Origin: Buddleja alternifolia
Lineage: Eukaryota; Streptophyta; Magnoliopsida; Lamiales; Scrophulariaceae
Assembly: GCA_019426215.1 (NCBI GenBank)
Contig: CM033405.1
Location: forward strand, 5,495,001 to 5,559,000
Length of the DNA: 64,000 nucleotides
Direction: 5' to 3'
Part shown: positions 1 to 13,129 of the stretch, one piece after another
How the letters are laid out: the number at the start of each line of letters is the position of its first letter
How positions within the stretch are numbered: the first letter of the stretch is position 1
Notes under the pieces: model-generated
Told to the model about the DNA's origin: nothing
Database searches by the model: none
The model's input: only the letters and a program-made list of their open reading frames with translations
Translations under genes and position numbers: made by a program

Positions 1-770
1 TTGAAATTTACCATAGATAATTAATCTGTGGCATATGAAAATATTTACTAAGTTATTGCTTACCATGCCAAAATTTACCAAAGATAATTAATTAGCTCCA
101 AATTTGAATAGTAAGGAAATAGATGACTTGATGTCACATGGCAGTAGCCTTCTTATTTGTCATAGCCCTCATCAAGTTATAATTAGGTTGTGTGAGAAAT
201 AAAAAGCCATATACAAGGGCACATCATTTATTCTGTTAGCATAATTATTATCAAATTATCAGCATAATTTCTATTCATTTAACTGATTCTTTCAGCTAGA
301 ATCCTTTGTTAAATTTGACCAAACTTTACAGGATGAATTAAGATGAAGACATACAAAACCCTAGTTCCATCACAATACAAAAACAATGAATTATCAGAGC
401 AAAAAACAACACAAAACAGATATACCGGAGAAAAATCAAACACACAGAAAATTTAACAAAATTAAAAATGAGATTTCATTCGAGAAATGGCTAACTGATA
501 AAGATATTCCTGTACAATTAAGTGAGAGGGTAATGACATATAGATGTGAACTCGAGTAATATCTCATGTATAATCATGTATAATGAGCAAACTTTTGGGA
601 GGCTGACAATTTACGTGGAAGAATAATATTTATGACTCCATAAAACTATAGAACTTGTATATATTATTAAAATTTAAAAGGTCCCTAGATCTTAATTTGG
701 AGAAAAAATAACTTTGCTATCAATGAAAAAACTCGGCATCTTAATTTTATGTGTCTCTTTGAAGGACTAA
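1..770. other. AT-rich intergenic sequence, no gene recognised
   Basis: I find no open frame with recognisable protein similarity and no RNA gene on either strand. The stretch ends at the TAA (768-770) that flanks the MITE to its right. Confidence 0.5.
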
Positions 771-1048
771 GAGAGTGTTTGGCTAAGCTTATAAGCTATT
801 TAAAACATCTTATAAGATGTTTAAGAGCTTATAAACTCTTACAAAGTGTTTGATAATTTTTTTGGTGAAACAGCTTATAAGCTCTTAAAATAAGATGTTA
901 GGAGCTTATAAGTTGTTAAAAAATGAGTAAGGGGACCCCAACTTATTTTTTAAAATCTTATAAGCTGGAGAGCTTATAAGCTCCAAAAACATCTTATAAG
1001 CATTAAGAGCTTATAAGCTCTTTAAAATAAGCTTAGCCAAACGCCCTC
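771..1048. mobile_element. Tourist-like MITE (278 bp) with TAA duplication
   Basis: The ends are inverted copies: GAGAGTGTTTGGCTAAGCTT at the left, and the complement of AAGCTTAGCCAAACGCCCTC at the right. TAA flanks both sides (768-770, 1049-1051). The interior is a series of CTTATAAG-type palindromes and codes for nothing. Three-base TAA duplications and short inverted termini are typical of Tourist MITEs mobilised by PIF/Harbinger transposases. A diverged relative lies near 36.0 kb. Confidence 0.8.
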
Positions 1049-1283
1049 TAAGTAAATGCTAACCCCTAAAATAAGGGTTACAACAAAAGTCACACGGCCT
1101 ACAAAGCTACATTGAACAAGAAAAATCTCACAAGTTAATAAAAACAACCAACTCCATACATCAAAATAGACAAAGAATAGCATAACTGACAAAAAGCGGA
1201 AAGCAATAACTATAGGACAAACGATTTCCACAAAAGGGTCAAAATATAGGTTGAATGATTATATGGCCTTCTTCATCAGTTAC

Positions 1284-1358
1284 CTTAATAAATTCCTGAT
1301 AAAAAACAGCCTTTGTTTTGAAGTCTGGAGTTGTATTTCCAACCAGTGGAAGTTCACT
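1284..1358 (-). pseudogene. Relic exon of a chloroplast-type 2-Cys peroxiredoxin
   Basis: Read on the minus strand, 25 codons begin SELPLVGNTTPDF and end QEFIK. This matches the exon that opens the mature part of plant 2-Cys peroxiredoxins (thioredoxin-dependent peroxide reductases of the chloroplast stroma). Both splice signals survive: TTTGACAG before the exon and GTAACT after it, with the break after EFIK as I recall for this family. Two acidic positions of the family are lysine here (KTK where EAE is usual). No convincing exon with the peroxidatic-Cys block (FVCP) follows downstream, and no transit-peptide exon was found upstream. I read it as an isolated gene fragment rather than a working gene. 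Confidence 0.65.
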
Positions 1359-2640
1359 CTGTCAAATATCACAATACGAACAGATGTCCAAAATAATCCA
1401 TCATCATATGAAGGCACTCACCATGGGAAACTCAATCAATCTGAAAATGCAAACTGATAAGTTGACAAGTATCTAATCATTCTCTAATATCTCCAGGACG
1501 TAAGTTTTTGATAATGAACCTCACTCTAATTTTTTTACGAATTCATTATACAGAATTACTGTCAGAGTGTCGGTTAAAACAAGCCATTCCATTGAACAGT
1601 AAGAACACAGAGAAATAAACTTGATAACCTCAATGACAAACTTCCTTAGTCCTTGATTTCACCAAGAACAACACTGTGAACTTCAAATCTGGTCTTGGGC
1701 AGTCTTTAGGTGGGCAAGAAATGGATTTAGCAATCCTATGCGATTTTCTCTTTCTTTTCATTTGCTATTATAATCAAATCACGCCTGTTAATTAGAACAC
1801 TGTCAGACTAAGTATGAAATATCAGATGGAAACTTGAACCCTCCAACACACTCAACTACATTATCATTGCACAAGACACCATTCTCACAAAACATTTGAT
1901 TTCCAAAATGCTAAACTGAAACTATTAAGAAATGAACCAATACGAATTTTCTGAGAACAAATGAAAATCAGTATTTTCATGCCTCTAAAACAATTAAATC
2001 GAGGAAAGAAAAGTGTAAATAGAGGAGTTTTAGCACGCCTATTTTCCCTTGCAATTATTTTTGTAATCAATTATCAATTATTAACATATAGGTTCCCAAA
2101 TTAACAGCTAAAATTAAACACTAAAAAGATGAATGACATTTCATACTTTCTCGGTACAAATTCAGTATGTAATTACGTATATGTCAAGCAACAAATAGTG
2201 AATGCTATGCCTGAAAAAACTCCCAAACAACAACAGACAAAAGAACAATTTTCCAAACAGCAATACTGATAATGAACAATTCACAACAAGAAATATACAA
2301 CACTCAGTCAACCAAATAAGTAACAGCAAATCAAAAAATGTAAAAAGTGATTCAAGCTAATCAAAACACGAGTGTAATGCGACCTCATTATTCTAAACTT
2401 CAAGCTGAATTATCGAAAGCTAAAACTACTCGAGCTTTATCACATTTGATTTTTCATGGAATTCTTAACCTATTTCAGCTATGGTCCTATAAATAGAATG
2501 AACACAACAAAATTCAACAGAAAAACTGACCTTATTCTCAACCAAAACTATACTATCGAGCACTAATTAAGTAAAAATAAAACATCACAGATTTAAAAAT
2601 CCACATCGAGGATCAATCGATGAACCAACACGATATTCTT
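1359..2640. other. Intergenic sequence without recognisable gene
   Basis: AT-rich with scattered short open frames and no recognisable domain. Upstream exons of the peroxiredoxin relic would be expected here on the minus strand but were not found. Confidence 0.45.
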
Positions 2641-3177
2641 TAGGAAAAAAAAAAAGATGAACCAACACAATAAGCCACATTTCAACATTTCGAATCTAAA
2701 TTGCCGGAGTAATGGGGGAAATCAAAGAGGCGTCGCAACAGCAACACTTAGGCACGGACGACGAAACTGCAACGTCTGGAAGAAGACGAGCGGGAGGAGA
2801 CGGCACAAAACCCTAGCAAACACCACCAATTCTATCCTCAGCTCCGATTCAGTATACTTAGCTAGACGTATTCATGTTTCAAATGCATTTAAGAAAAATA
2901 GAGAGAACTGTAGATATTTTCAAGAGATGATGTGATTTCGAGCGAGAGATCGATAAATCCCCAACCGCAGCGAAGTCGGTGACTGTTTTGAAAGCTCTGA
3001 GCCAAATGTGATAGAAGATCCGGATCAATTTTAATTTCATCCAAGAAAACTATAACATAATTAGTTCCTAAAAAATGTAAGAGCAATTCAAAAACTATAA
3101 CTTAAAACTCCAAAATAATAATAAAAATCCAATTATTTATTTTATATTAATTTTCATAAATAAAATGTATAAATTTT
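2641..3177. other. Leader-like GC-rich stretch, no gene recognised
   Basis: Around 2690-2850 the base composition rises. On the minus strand the sequence resembles a plant 5' leader (GCTAGGGTTTTGTG followed by pyrimidine-rich DNA), but no convincing coding exon follows it. It could be the decayed leader of a minus-strand gene such as the peroxiredoxin relic. That link is a guess. Confidence 0.25.
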
Positions 3178-3431
3178 TCAAAGTTTAGAAGGCAAAATAA
3201 CATCATCTTTCAACCCCAACAATCCACAAACCTCCGGATACAAAGCCTTCCTAATTCCGGCGTACGTTTTTCCACTCCACTGCCGCTTCGCCAACTCCTC
3301 CCCCTGCACATCTCAGCATCCACCACCTCCTCTTCACTATCGTGCGCCGACTCAATGATCCCCATCTCCGTCGCCTGAAGCACCAGATCGCGCCGAGCCA
3401 CGGCGGAGGCGATCTTACCCCGAATCACCAA
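3178..3431 (-). pseudogene. Unidentified coding fragment with a frameshift
   Basis: This GC-rich patch has clear coding character on the minus strand in two abutting frames. The first reads IRGKIASAVARRDLVLQA and continues into an acidic SEEEVVDAE tract. The second reads EELAKRQWSGKTYAGIRKA and continues to a TGA at 3178. They join if one base is restored near the CAGGGGGAGG run around 3305. No ATG opens the first frame (a TTG sits at the upstream limit). I do not recognise the family. It is either a decayed exon or a small gene damaged by one indel or sequencing error. Confidence 0.4.
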
Positions 3432-3803
3432 AAACTTTTAGCTGATGAGAAAGGGATTTTGGTGATTTAACTGTTGCCGGTGTTGGTGGATTTATCGTTG
3501 TTTAGATCTGAGACCAATTTTTCAGATCTTATCTACTTTACTTTTATTTTATTGTTAAACAAAGAATATTGTTAGAATAAATTTGTATGGTTCATTGAAC
3601 TTTTTTTTGGTGCATTATTTTCTAGATCACGCTATTTTTTCTTTTATAGAACCCGCCAAATTTTTTAGAGCCCGCTGAATAATGAATTTTAGCAAGGTTC
3701 TTAAACTACTAATACCTACACAAGCCCAAAGAGTAGGTAATATCAATGGGTTCTCTACATTAAAACCCAAAGAGCAGGTAATACCAATGTTTTCAAAAAC
3801 TTA
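3432..3803. other. Intergenic sequence, nothing recognised
   Basis: AT-rich spacer ending in TTA (3801-3803), the left target duplication of the next MITE. Confidence 0.4.
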
Positions 3804-4810
3804 GGCTGTATTTGTTTTTGTTTTCAAAGATATTTTGACCAAATTTTCTGGCCAAAACTTGTTTGGTTTATGTTTTTTTGACCAAAAAGAGATTTTTTGG
3901 CCAAAAAAAAACTTTCAGCTTTGGCGGCGGAACGTGATCCTCTGTCATTTTTCTTTAGTTTGTCTTCCCCCCCCCCCCCCCAATTTAGTTTTGAGCTGTG
4001 ATCAAAATTCTTTCTTTTTCCAATTTTTTCTTTTTCTTTTCCTTTTTCCTTTTGTTTTTAAAATTAGGTAAATTGCATAAAATTCCTATGTGTTATGTTG
4101 AAAATTGGGTAAAGTGCCTAAAATTCATGTGTTAACGAAAAAGGCTACACATCCCTTGTGTTATTTTACTAAAAAACACGCATATTTCCTTCTCACTTTC
4201 TAACTGAATCGAGATTTCGCACAGACTTTTTGATAACACAAAGAGAGTTTAGCCTATTTCATTAACATAGTTTTTTTTTTTTTATGTATTTTCAATATAG
4301 CACATGGGATTTTATGCATTTTACCCTTTAAAATTTAAGATACTATGTTGGTCTTCTTAATCTATGTCTGTTAGTTAGGGGTGTGTACTATTGGGTTTGG
4401 ACAATTTTATATCATCTTGATTTGGAGGGACTAAAAAGATATATACACAGTTAAAAGGATAATTATATAAGTATATATATGCTTATTGTCAGTGTATATA
4501 TAACATATTGTATCCCTAGCTATACAAATGGGCCGGACTATATTTATTTTATATATACACTAACACTTATATATATATATATATATTTGTATATATAATA
4601 TAACTAATATATTATATTATATTTTTCAATCCTTAACTAATTATAAACATAACTGTTCAGACAAAAACTTACATGATTTGACTGCTAAAATAACTTTTGT
4701 CTTTTTTGAAAATAAAATCAAACACAAAACCAAACATATTTTCACCAAAGTACACAACTTTCAATAAACTTTTTCATCAAAAACCCTCCAAAATATAAAC
4801 AAACACGACC
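3804..4810. mobile_element. MITE about 1.0 kb with TTA duplication
   Basis: The termini are inverted relatives: GGCTGTATTTGTTT at the left and AAACAAACACGACC at the right, flanked by TTA at 3801-3803 and 4811-4813, as expected of a Tourist/Harbinger-type element. The interior holds a C14 homopolymer (about 3967-3980), an AT microsatellite (about 4569-4586) and a smaller inverted-repeat unit (about 4066-4330) of the 'taaattgcataaaattcc' type, probably a nested insertion. It has no coding capacity. Confidence 0.6.
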
Positions 4811-5264
4811 TTAATACTTACGTGGGCTCAAAGTGGAGGCTTTAGTAACTGTTGCCTACGGTTTAACAAATTCGTGTAGGCTTTACAAGTTAAAATGTCT
4901 CTGGTTGCCAAAACGTAGGTAATAAGTTAATTTCTACGTTTTCCTTCGCGTAGGAAAAAGCGGCGTAGGAAAAGGCCCATTTTCTTGTAATGTATTATTT
5001 AACATCTTATCGCTAATGTTCTCTATTCGTGTAACGGACACTTATTAAATATTTGTGAATTATTAACCTATATTAAGTGATAACGAGATATCAAATAATT
5101 AATGATCCTATGTACTACGTTATGGAAAAAGATATTGGTGAAAGGAAGCATAACCTAGGATAATACTGCAAAGTGGATAATTAGATTGAAAGCTCGTGAG
5201 GTGTTATAAATTATACTAGAAATAACCCGACAAATATACAATGATCGAAACCAACATAATTTAA
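4811..5264. other. Intergenic sequence between two MITEs
   Basis: AT-rich, without a recognisable gene. AATTTAA (5258-5264) is the left target duplication of the next element. Confidence 0.4.
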
Positions 5265-6120
5265 AGGGCAAAATACACTTTGTACCACTGAACTATTCAT
5301 TTTGTCTTATTTAGATCCCTAAAATATTATATGTAACGAAATGATCCCTAAACTATTAAACGTAACAAAATGATCCCTCAACTTAAGGATTTGTTTGGCT
5401 AGTTTTTTAAATTGAAAAATAGTATAATACAAATGTTATTTTTGTACATTAAGTACTTTAAATATTTTTATATAATTTAGTTTGTTTTTAATTTTTATTT
5501 GGCATCTATTTCCATTGGGGATTGGGTATAATTTATTACTCATTATTATTTGTTTTATTTTATTATTCATGTACCCATGCCTTGGCACGAGTTAAAAGCT
5601 AATTTAATATATATTTTTAAATTTTTTAAAGATGATTAAAATTTTAAAAATATAAATTTTAAATCATAACTAGTATCAAGTATCGATATTAAATTCTACA
5701 TAAATAAATTTTTAAATAAAACTATAATTGATTCTTTATTGCTCTAGAAGGCCGAGGACAATTAAATCAATAAATTTATTAAAGTAAATACTGAATTTTT
5801 TGGAAAGAAAAGTTGGTGAAATGAGTTTTTAGGATTGAAAAATATTATAAAAGATTTTTTGGTTATAAAGTTTATTTTAAAGAGATTTTTGAAAATTTCC
5901 CTCAATAAATTAGATAAAAATATTTAAAGTACTTAATATACAAAAATCACATGTGTATTATACTATTTATCAATTTCAAAAACTAGCCAAACAATTCCGT
6001 AAGTTGAGGGACTATTTTATTACGTTTGATAGTTCAGGAACCATTTTGGTACATTTAATAGTTTAGGGACCTAAATGAGACAAGCTGGATAATTCAGGGG
6101 TACAAAGTGTATTTTGCCCT
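5265..6120. mobile_element. Long-TIR non-autonomous DNA transposon (about 856 bp)
   Basis: Roughly 200 bp at each end are inverted copies. The left starts AGGGCAAAATACACTTTGTA and the right ends with the complement of AGGGCAAAATACACTTTGTA. AATTTAA flanks both sides (5258-5264, 6121-6127). Long inverted termini with 7-9 bp duplications suggest a Mutator-like MITE. The interior carries a segment related to the MITEs at 31.7 and 34.3 kb ('ttggtgaaatgagtttttag'). Confidence 0.75.
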
Positions 6121-7834
6121 AATTTAAAACATAAAACGTACTAAAAAAAAGACGTCTTGTATTGTTTTTAGCGATGTAATTGAACCGAGTCAAGTTGAAT
6201 AACATTGATTGATTTGACTCAAATTTCATTAGTAATCTAAATCAATTCAATAACTTAAATGGGCCAGGCACGAACCCATATGACATGGATTATAGAACGC
6301 TCTCAACCCGTGTTTGAGTTGCGAAAACTGCGTATGTACATATATTATAGAATCAAGTTTAACGTAATTCAATTGTATAAGTTATAGCTATAGTGATATA
6401 AGTCGAATAGAATCCAAAATATGACCCAATAGGTTGGTAAATGAAATGTACGAAGCTAAATAGAGATATCTGGAGCAATAAATGTTAGACCTTATTTTGG
6501 TTGAGGGTATTTATGTACTCCAACCAGTACAGTACTACAGTTCATAATTTGACATTTGGGCCCCCAGATCATGTCACATGTCTTTTGATCAACGGGCGTG
6601 ATGGGTTGGGTCGGGTCATGGATCAACTTGACCTGATCCGTAAGAAGCATGCGGATCTTTATGGCACATGTGTGAGTTTTTTGTATTTATCAAGGGCAAA
6701 TAGGTCATTTTGTAAGCCAGAATAATTTTGACATATCATTGCTCAAGTTTGTTTGATCATGATTAGCTTCAAAATTATAGTATTTGAGTCTGGTTTAATC
6801 GCTAATCGAAAGTTTTAATCAAGTCAAACACAAGTCGAGTTTCAGTAGCTCAATAATTTTACACATATTTTATCATCTTTTAACTAATTGAGTCGAGCTT
6901 GAGGCAATCTTCAAACCTTGTCGAACATAAAAATGTGTTCAAACTTATTTGTTATATTAAATAAATCGAGTTCAAACGAGTTTTGAACTATTGATCTCAA
7001 ATCGAGTATCGAACAACTTAATTTATTCTTCAATGCTCGTTGTCCTATTTAATTAGTTGATTCAATAATGGAGAAAATCGATGCTATATATCGTTTCCTA
7101 ATTTATCGTCTTTCTATCATAAAATGGTGAAAGATAAGTCAATTGCATGTGACAAAATTCCTGCATATACAATTATAGGGATTCTAGTGTCTCCTCGTTG
7201 TATACATAACTACGTCATAAAGTTAGTTTGTTCAATACTATATCATTGGTTGCTATCATGAGTTGAATTTTCTATTATTTAACTGTGCAAAATTTCATAT
7301 TAATAAATATATGATAAATGTATATATCTTATTAGAATGTGTGGGAACACAATTTTCAACTTTCTCTTCATATCACAATCTTTTCTCTCTCACTTTCTGG
7401 TTACTTGTGTATATATTTATCATACATTTTCACATATAACAAAAGTTTCATATGATTGTGTAGCAAAACATTTGTTCTGACTAACCAGAATTACTTGAAA
7501 CGCATATCCAAATGAAAAATCATGTAGCATGAGATGGACATCCATTTTGTTTTCCCATTAGACAAATGATCGATTATTTCAAATTTCTAATTATATCATA
7601 AGATCAAAAAATTAATTAGTCACAATCAATGACTCTAAATTAAATCATGCATCTAAAAAATAAACTACTAAGTAAAAAAGTACTTGTACATATGTATAAC
7701 ACTCGAATAAAATTTCAATACTTCAACAATACAACTAAAACTTAGGCTTCAATATCGACTCATCGACGTGTTACTTGAATATTTGATTCTTGTCTACGAT
7801 AAATTTGGAGTTTTTTTTTATATAACACACACAC

Positions 7835-7869
<35 letters not shown>

Positions 7870-10160
7870 GAGCACAACTATTGTAGACAAGAATCAAGTA
7901 TTTAAGTTGAATATTCTTTTTGTGGAAATTGCATTGACCTCCCTTGAATTATAGGTATTTAGTATCTACATCCCGCCTTTGGTATATTGGTATGCATTTC
8001 CCCTTAGTTAGTTTAACTTTACAAGTCAGAGTATGTACTTCCCCTCAATTAATACCCTTCACTTTTAAGCTAATTAAAAAAGTTTAATTGACTTTGTAAT
8101 AAAATCAAATTATACACCATTCAAGGTGAACAATTTTTAGAGATAACGCTAAACTCTCCAAACCTTGAATTAATAAAAATAATATTTCTGGATTTTTGAA
8201 AAAATATCTCTCATTTACAAATATTTACTATTGCATTTGTGTTATTTTATTTGTTACGTCAATTTTTTTCAATTTTTATGGCAATATTCAATCATTTTGT
8301 TCATTACTCCTTTTTCATATAGTATTTGGTATAATTTCATATTCAAAATTAAGGATTTAGGGTGATACTTTGGTTTTCTTCTTCTTTCAATTAAGTCCAA
8401 TTCATGAATATGCACACACACACAACACATGTGCATGTGTGTTGTGTGTTGATTTGCTACTTTTTGATTTATATTGATTTTCAATTAATTTATAGTTTAT
8501 TTATATATACTATATTCATAAGTTAATATTTTGTGATTCTTTTTTAGCATTTCAATTTTAAGAACAACAGTAGCGGAGGGTTATTTGATTACTTTGAAGC
8601 TTAAAGTTTTAGAGATATATTTATACATTTTTTTGGTTTTAAATGATTTATTTTTCGTATTTTATTACAATGTCATCTAACAATGATACTTTGAAAATTT
8701 TTCATTCGTTAACAAATAGTTAAGTACAATTCAACATTTTTAGTTCAATAATAAAGGATACTCCAAATAGTAAATTTAATGAAACTTTTGAAAGTAAGGA
8801 GGATCATGTCAATATAATAAAAGTGGGAGATGCGTCTAGATGTAAAATATCTGCAGGGGGGGTTGAAGAAATTATCCTTCCGTTTTAAACACTTCAAAAG
8901 GCTTACCAAAAAAAAAGAAAAGAAAAGAAAAAATTGTAAATATCGTGTTAGATAGTCCTTGCAAAATTAGACACGAATCTAAATGTAATCAAATATGCTG
9001 TAAAAGATCTTAAACTTCAGCTATCATGACGATCGACTTTTGATCACGTATTCATCAAGGTGAATGTCCCCCCTCCCCAGTCAATAATATTACGCGTGAC
9101 ATTAAGATTTTACTATCCAATAAAGTTTCAATTTTCATAAGTTGACTGCGTCAAAGGCTAAATAAAATTGTTTTGAAAACCTTTCTCTACCATATATATA
9201 TATATATATATATTGTGTGTGTGTGTGTGTGAAGTAGTAGGGTTTGATATAAAGATTCAGTTTAATTTGCAGACTAATTAAAACATAAGAACTTTATTTC
9301 CTTGTCAAGTGAGGAACGAGGACATAACTAAATTTATTTTCAATGAGATACTTACTTTATGGGCATCTCAAAAAAAAAAAAAAAAAAAAAAGAAGAGGTT
9401 TAATCAAACGTTTTATTGAGAAATGAGGAATTTGTTGAAAGATTGATTAGAATTCGTGACGACAAAATTAGATATAAACGTGGTTAAGTACAGTTACAGT
9501 TCGTGGTCCAATACAACCATTTGAAATAAAGTTATCATTATGGATCTTTTGAAATTGGATGCTACCAACAATGTATTGACTTGCAACTTTCTAGTGACAT
9601 TTGTTGTCTGATACATTGAATATGAAATGTAAAATATTTCCATTTTCTGTGAGGGGATTATCAAATATTTCTATTATCACAATTCCAAAAGTTTCGACCA
9701 TATATACTTAATATTTTGTAGCTTACTACTTTTTTCGGCTCAAAAAACAACACAATATATGTGCTAAATCATATTTACGTAAAATGGTAAATAATGATTT
9801 GAAAGTTGTTATAAATTATACGTATTAAGTGATTAGTAATTTGTATTTTTCCATAAGAAAATTCTTTTAAAAGATTGGCAATAACAGATATTATATGTAT
9901 CAAATGTTATTGCCGTTGAGAATTATTGATGAATTTATTGTGCAAAATCTTAGTGGAACAACACAAAAATAATCATCAAATTGTGTTTTTAATTTGTTGT
10001 TACTTTATTTTAAAATTATATGTACAACTAATTTTCAACATTGACGTTTTATAAACAATTTTTGTATCACTAATTGTTAGTGACAATTGACGAAAACTTA
10101 TTCAAATTTCTTCTCAATCGTAAACTTTATGAAAGTCATCAATGCAATAAGACGAAAAAT
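6121..10160. other. Gene-free AT-rich stretch with microsatellites
   Basis: I see no gene. It contains an AT run (about 7838-7864), an alternating CA/TG perfect hairpin (about 8411-8450), AT followed by GT repeats (about 9192-9230) and a 20-base A run (about 9371-9391). A GC-richer patch at 6560-6660 has no identifiable coding content. Confidence 0.5.
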
Positions 10161-10169
10161 ATCATTTAT

Positions 10170-10962
10170 TTATGGGCAAATGCATTTCACCCCGTCTTCA
10201 AAACCCTAAAAAGAGACTGTGCCCCTTAAAAAATTTAAATGTGTAGTACTTCACCCCAAAATTCATATTTATGTGAAATTTTTGCTACGCCAATCATTAT
10301 AAATTTGTAAGGTCATAAATGTCATTTATCATCTCCCCCGCCAACCAATTATGCTTTATAATGTAAATTGGCGCTAAAAGTGATTAAAATTAATATTTAT
10401 GTGAAATTTTCGCTACGCCAATCATTATAAATTTGTAAGGTCATAAATGTCATTTATCATCTCCCCAGCTAGCCAACTATGCTTTATAATGTAAATTAGC
10501 GCTAAAAGTGATCAAGTGACAAATTGAATTCAAAAACTAGCATTTGCGTTCTTCAAAAGCATGAATTCTGCAACAATTAAGAACTGTTAAGGAAAAAGAT
10601 ATCCTGGAAAAAAATTGCTTTGATGCGAAGATAAAGAATAACTTCCATAACCGTACGAATAGATAATGGTTGAAACGGGGTTAAGATTCTAGTAAAAATT
10701 TCACATGAACATTAATTTTAGGGCAAAGTGCTACACATTTAAATTTCTATGGGGGGATAGTCTTTTTTTTTTGGTTTTGAGGGGGTTTAGTGCTAAAAAT
10801 TAAATTTTAGATACTATACTGAAGTATGAATAGATTGTACGCAATTCTGGAAAAAAAAATTGATCGATTACTATTATAAGAACAGTAGTCTCTTTTTTAG
10901 GTTTTGAAGGGGTTTAGTGCTAAAAGGTGAATTTTACAGGGGTAAAATGCATTTTGCCATCT
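10170..10962. mobile_element. Non-autonomous element with inverted ends and an internal duplication
   Basis: The left end (GGGCAAATGCATTTCACCCC) and right end (complement of GGGGTAAAATGCATTTTGCC) are inverted relatives, and both carry the 'gggg...agtgctaaa' motif type. It is non-coding and its exact borders are uncertain. Confidence 0.45.
10266..10511. repeat. Two-copy tandem duplication, unit about 128 bp
   Basis: The unit beginning ATATTTATGTGAAATTTT starts at 10266 and again at 10394. Both copies run through CTACGCCAATCATTATAAAT to GCGCTAAAAGTGAT with only a few differences, so this is a direct tandem duplication inside the surrounding element. Confidence 0.75.
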
Positions 10963-11744
10963 AACAATTCATGCAATTTATACTAGTGTGTATATACATA
11001 TATATATATATATTATTGATTTATCATCGACTCTAGTTATAATCAAAATGTTTTTTGTTATATCAAGAATCTATTCTGAAAAATTATTTAAGGTGCATTT
11101 ACTTAATAAACCGCCAAATTTGGGGAAGATGATTAATGATTGCATTAGCAGTGACATGGTGTGTATATATATATATGTATGTATATATATATATAGGGTC
11201 AAGATCTAATACATACCCTCTCTTAGATAAGATCTAAGACCCAATATACACCATTGGATACATTAAATCCAACAGTCCACAATTAATCAATAAATAGGCT
11301 GGATATTTGGCTCCAATTGTATCAAGGGGTATAACAGTCAATGGCATCATTTTACAGCATTTAACCAACCAAAAAAAAAGGGACAAAATCTTTCCTAAAA
11401 TCTCTCCATTTGAAACTGCTGAAATCTCCCCTACAATCTCTCGATTTGTTGCCAAAATTAAATCACAGAAAATTAATAGAATCAGTTATTGATTGAATTA
11501 AAATTCTGAAATTTCAGAATTTCTCAAAATCTAAAATCTGAAATTTCTGAAATCTCCAACTTGAGATTGAAAAAATCAAAATCTGAAATATTGAATTTCT
11601 GAAATTTGCATTAACTCGTTGGTGTGGGTGGCGCGAGTAGCTGCTCGAGTCGCTGGGGAAGACGATCGGAAAATAGCCATGAAGATGACAGATTTTCGCC
11701 AAATGAAAAGTCAATCACGAACTATCAATCTCCCCTACTGTATA

Positions 11745-12640
11745 TTTATTTATTAGTTATTGTATAATGTATTAATTAGCTATTGTATAATGTTTATTAG
11801 CTATTGTATTCACTGTATAACGGGGTATATAATTCTATATATTGGCTTATATTTTGTTGTATATTGTGTTATAAGATACTGTATAATGGTTTATAAGATT
11901 GTAATTGTATGATGTATAAACACACACTGTATAATGTGTTATGATATACTGTATAATTGTTTATAAGATACTGTAAAATGGTTTGAAATCACTCATTGTA
12001 TGTCCTAATCACACTGTATAATGGGTTACAAACTACTGTATAATGGTTTACAAACTACTGTATAATGGCTTATAAACTACTTTATGATGGTTTAAAATCA
12101 CTGATTCTACTATCAGTAATACCGCGCTGTATAAGATGTTGTATAACGGTTTATATGATATGTATTTGTTATTTTTTAAGCCTTAAAAACTATCAAAATG
12201 CAATTTTAAGGCCCTAAACGATCTCAGATGGCTAAAGTCACGAGACCGCACTACAAAGAAGTGCGTCTTGTTCAGCACGCCGTTTCACTATGACTGTGTG
12301 ATTTTTATGTCATTCCGACACAATGAATTTTTCCTCATGTTTTCACCTACATCATTGTGGTGCCTTTTGATTTTGCTTGAATTAGGGTCCTATACTGTGT
12401 GCCTTTTGATTTTGATTGAATTGTGGTACCCATTATACAGCATGGTATAACACACACCGTATAATGTGTTATAAGTTACTGTATAATGTCTTATAACATA
12501 CTGTATAATGACTTATAAGATACTGTATAATGGTTTGAAATCACTAATTGTATGTCACTAATCACACACTGTATACCACCATTATATTGACTGTATAATG
12601 TTGTATAAACTACGGTATAATGAGTTATAAGTTATTGTAT
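11745..12640. repeat. Degenerate minisatellite of ACTGTATAATGG/TTATAA units
   Basis: Short variants of ACTGTATAATGGTTTATAA recur many times with irregular spacing (11805-12100 and 12440-12640 are densest). A 230-bp interruption (12190-12430) has a different composition. No protein is encoded. Confidence 0.65.
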
Positions 12641-12941
12641 AAATATTCGGACATCAGAAACTAATAAAACAACAAAGAAATGATGATGCATCCTCATAAA
12701 CAGTACTCCCAAAACTCTTTTTAGCACTTTCCCTAGCCTAATGCATCAGTAACACCATCAACTTGTTCAAATTCACTATATCTATTACATTAGATCAGTT
12801 GCTTATTGATGATTTGCAGACTCATAATTGATAACAGAAGAAGAATTCAGAAAAAATTGAATTGAAAACAGAAGAAGATGATGAATAGGGATTCGATTTC
12901 TGCATATCCTTCGATTTTTACAGCGCCGATCTCGAATTTTA

Positions 12942-13129
12942 CTGGAAAATAACCGATATGATGATGAATTGAATGGGAAAAAAACAATATCTCGTATCAA
13001 TTTTGCTGGAAAACAACCGATTTGATGATGAATTGAACGGGTAAAATGATATCTCAAATCAATTTTGCTGGAAAACAACCGATTTGATGATGAATTGAAT
13101 GGGTAAAAAAATATCTCTTATCAATTTTG
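12942..13129. repeat. Three-copy tandem repeat, unit 62-64 bp
   Basis: Copies begin with CTGGAAAAYAACCGAT at 12942, 13006 and 13068. Each continues TGATGATGAATTGAAYGGG and ends ATCAATTTTG. The repeat lies inside the 2.2-kb element. Confidence 0.8.

Noticed and set aside
1060..1250. The peroxidatic-Cys exon of the peroxiredoxin relic (words VCPIVIAF and VMLFFVYFD on minus)
   Set aside because: The two words occur in the opposite order to the protein and the similarity is weak, so I treat it as chance.
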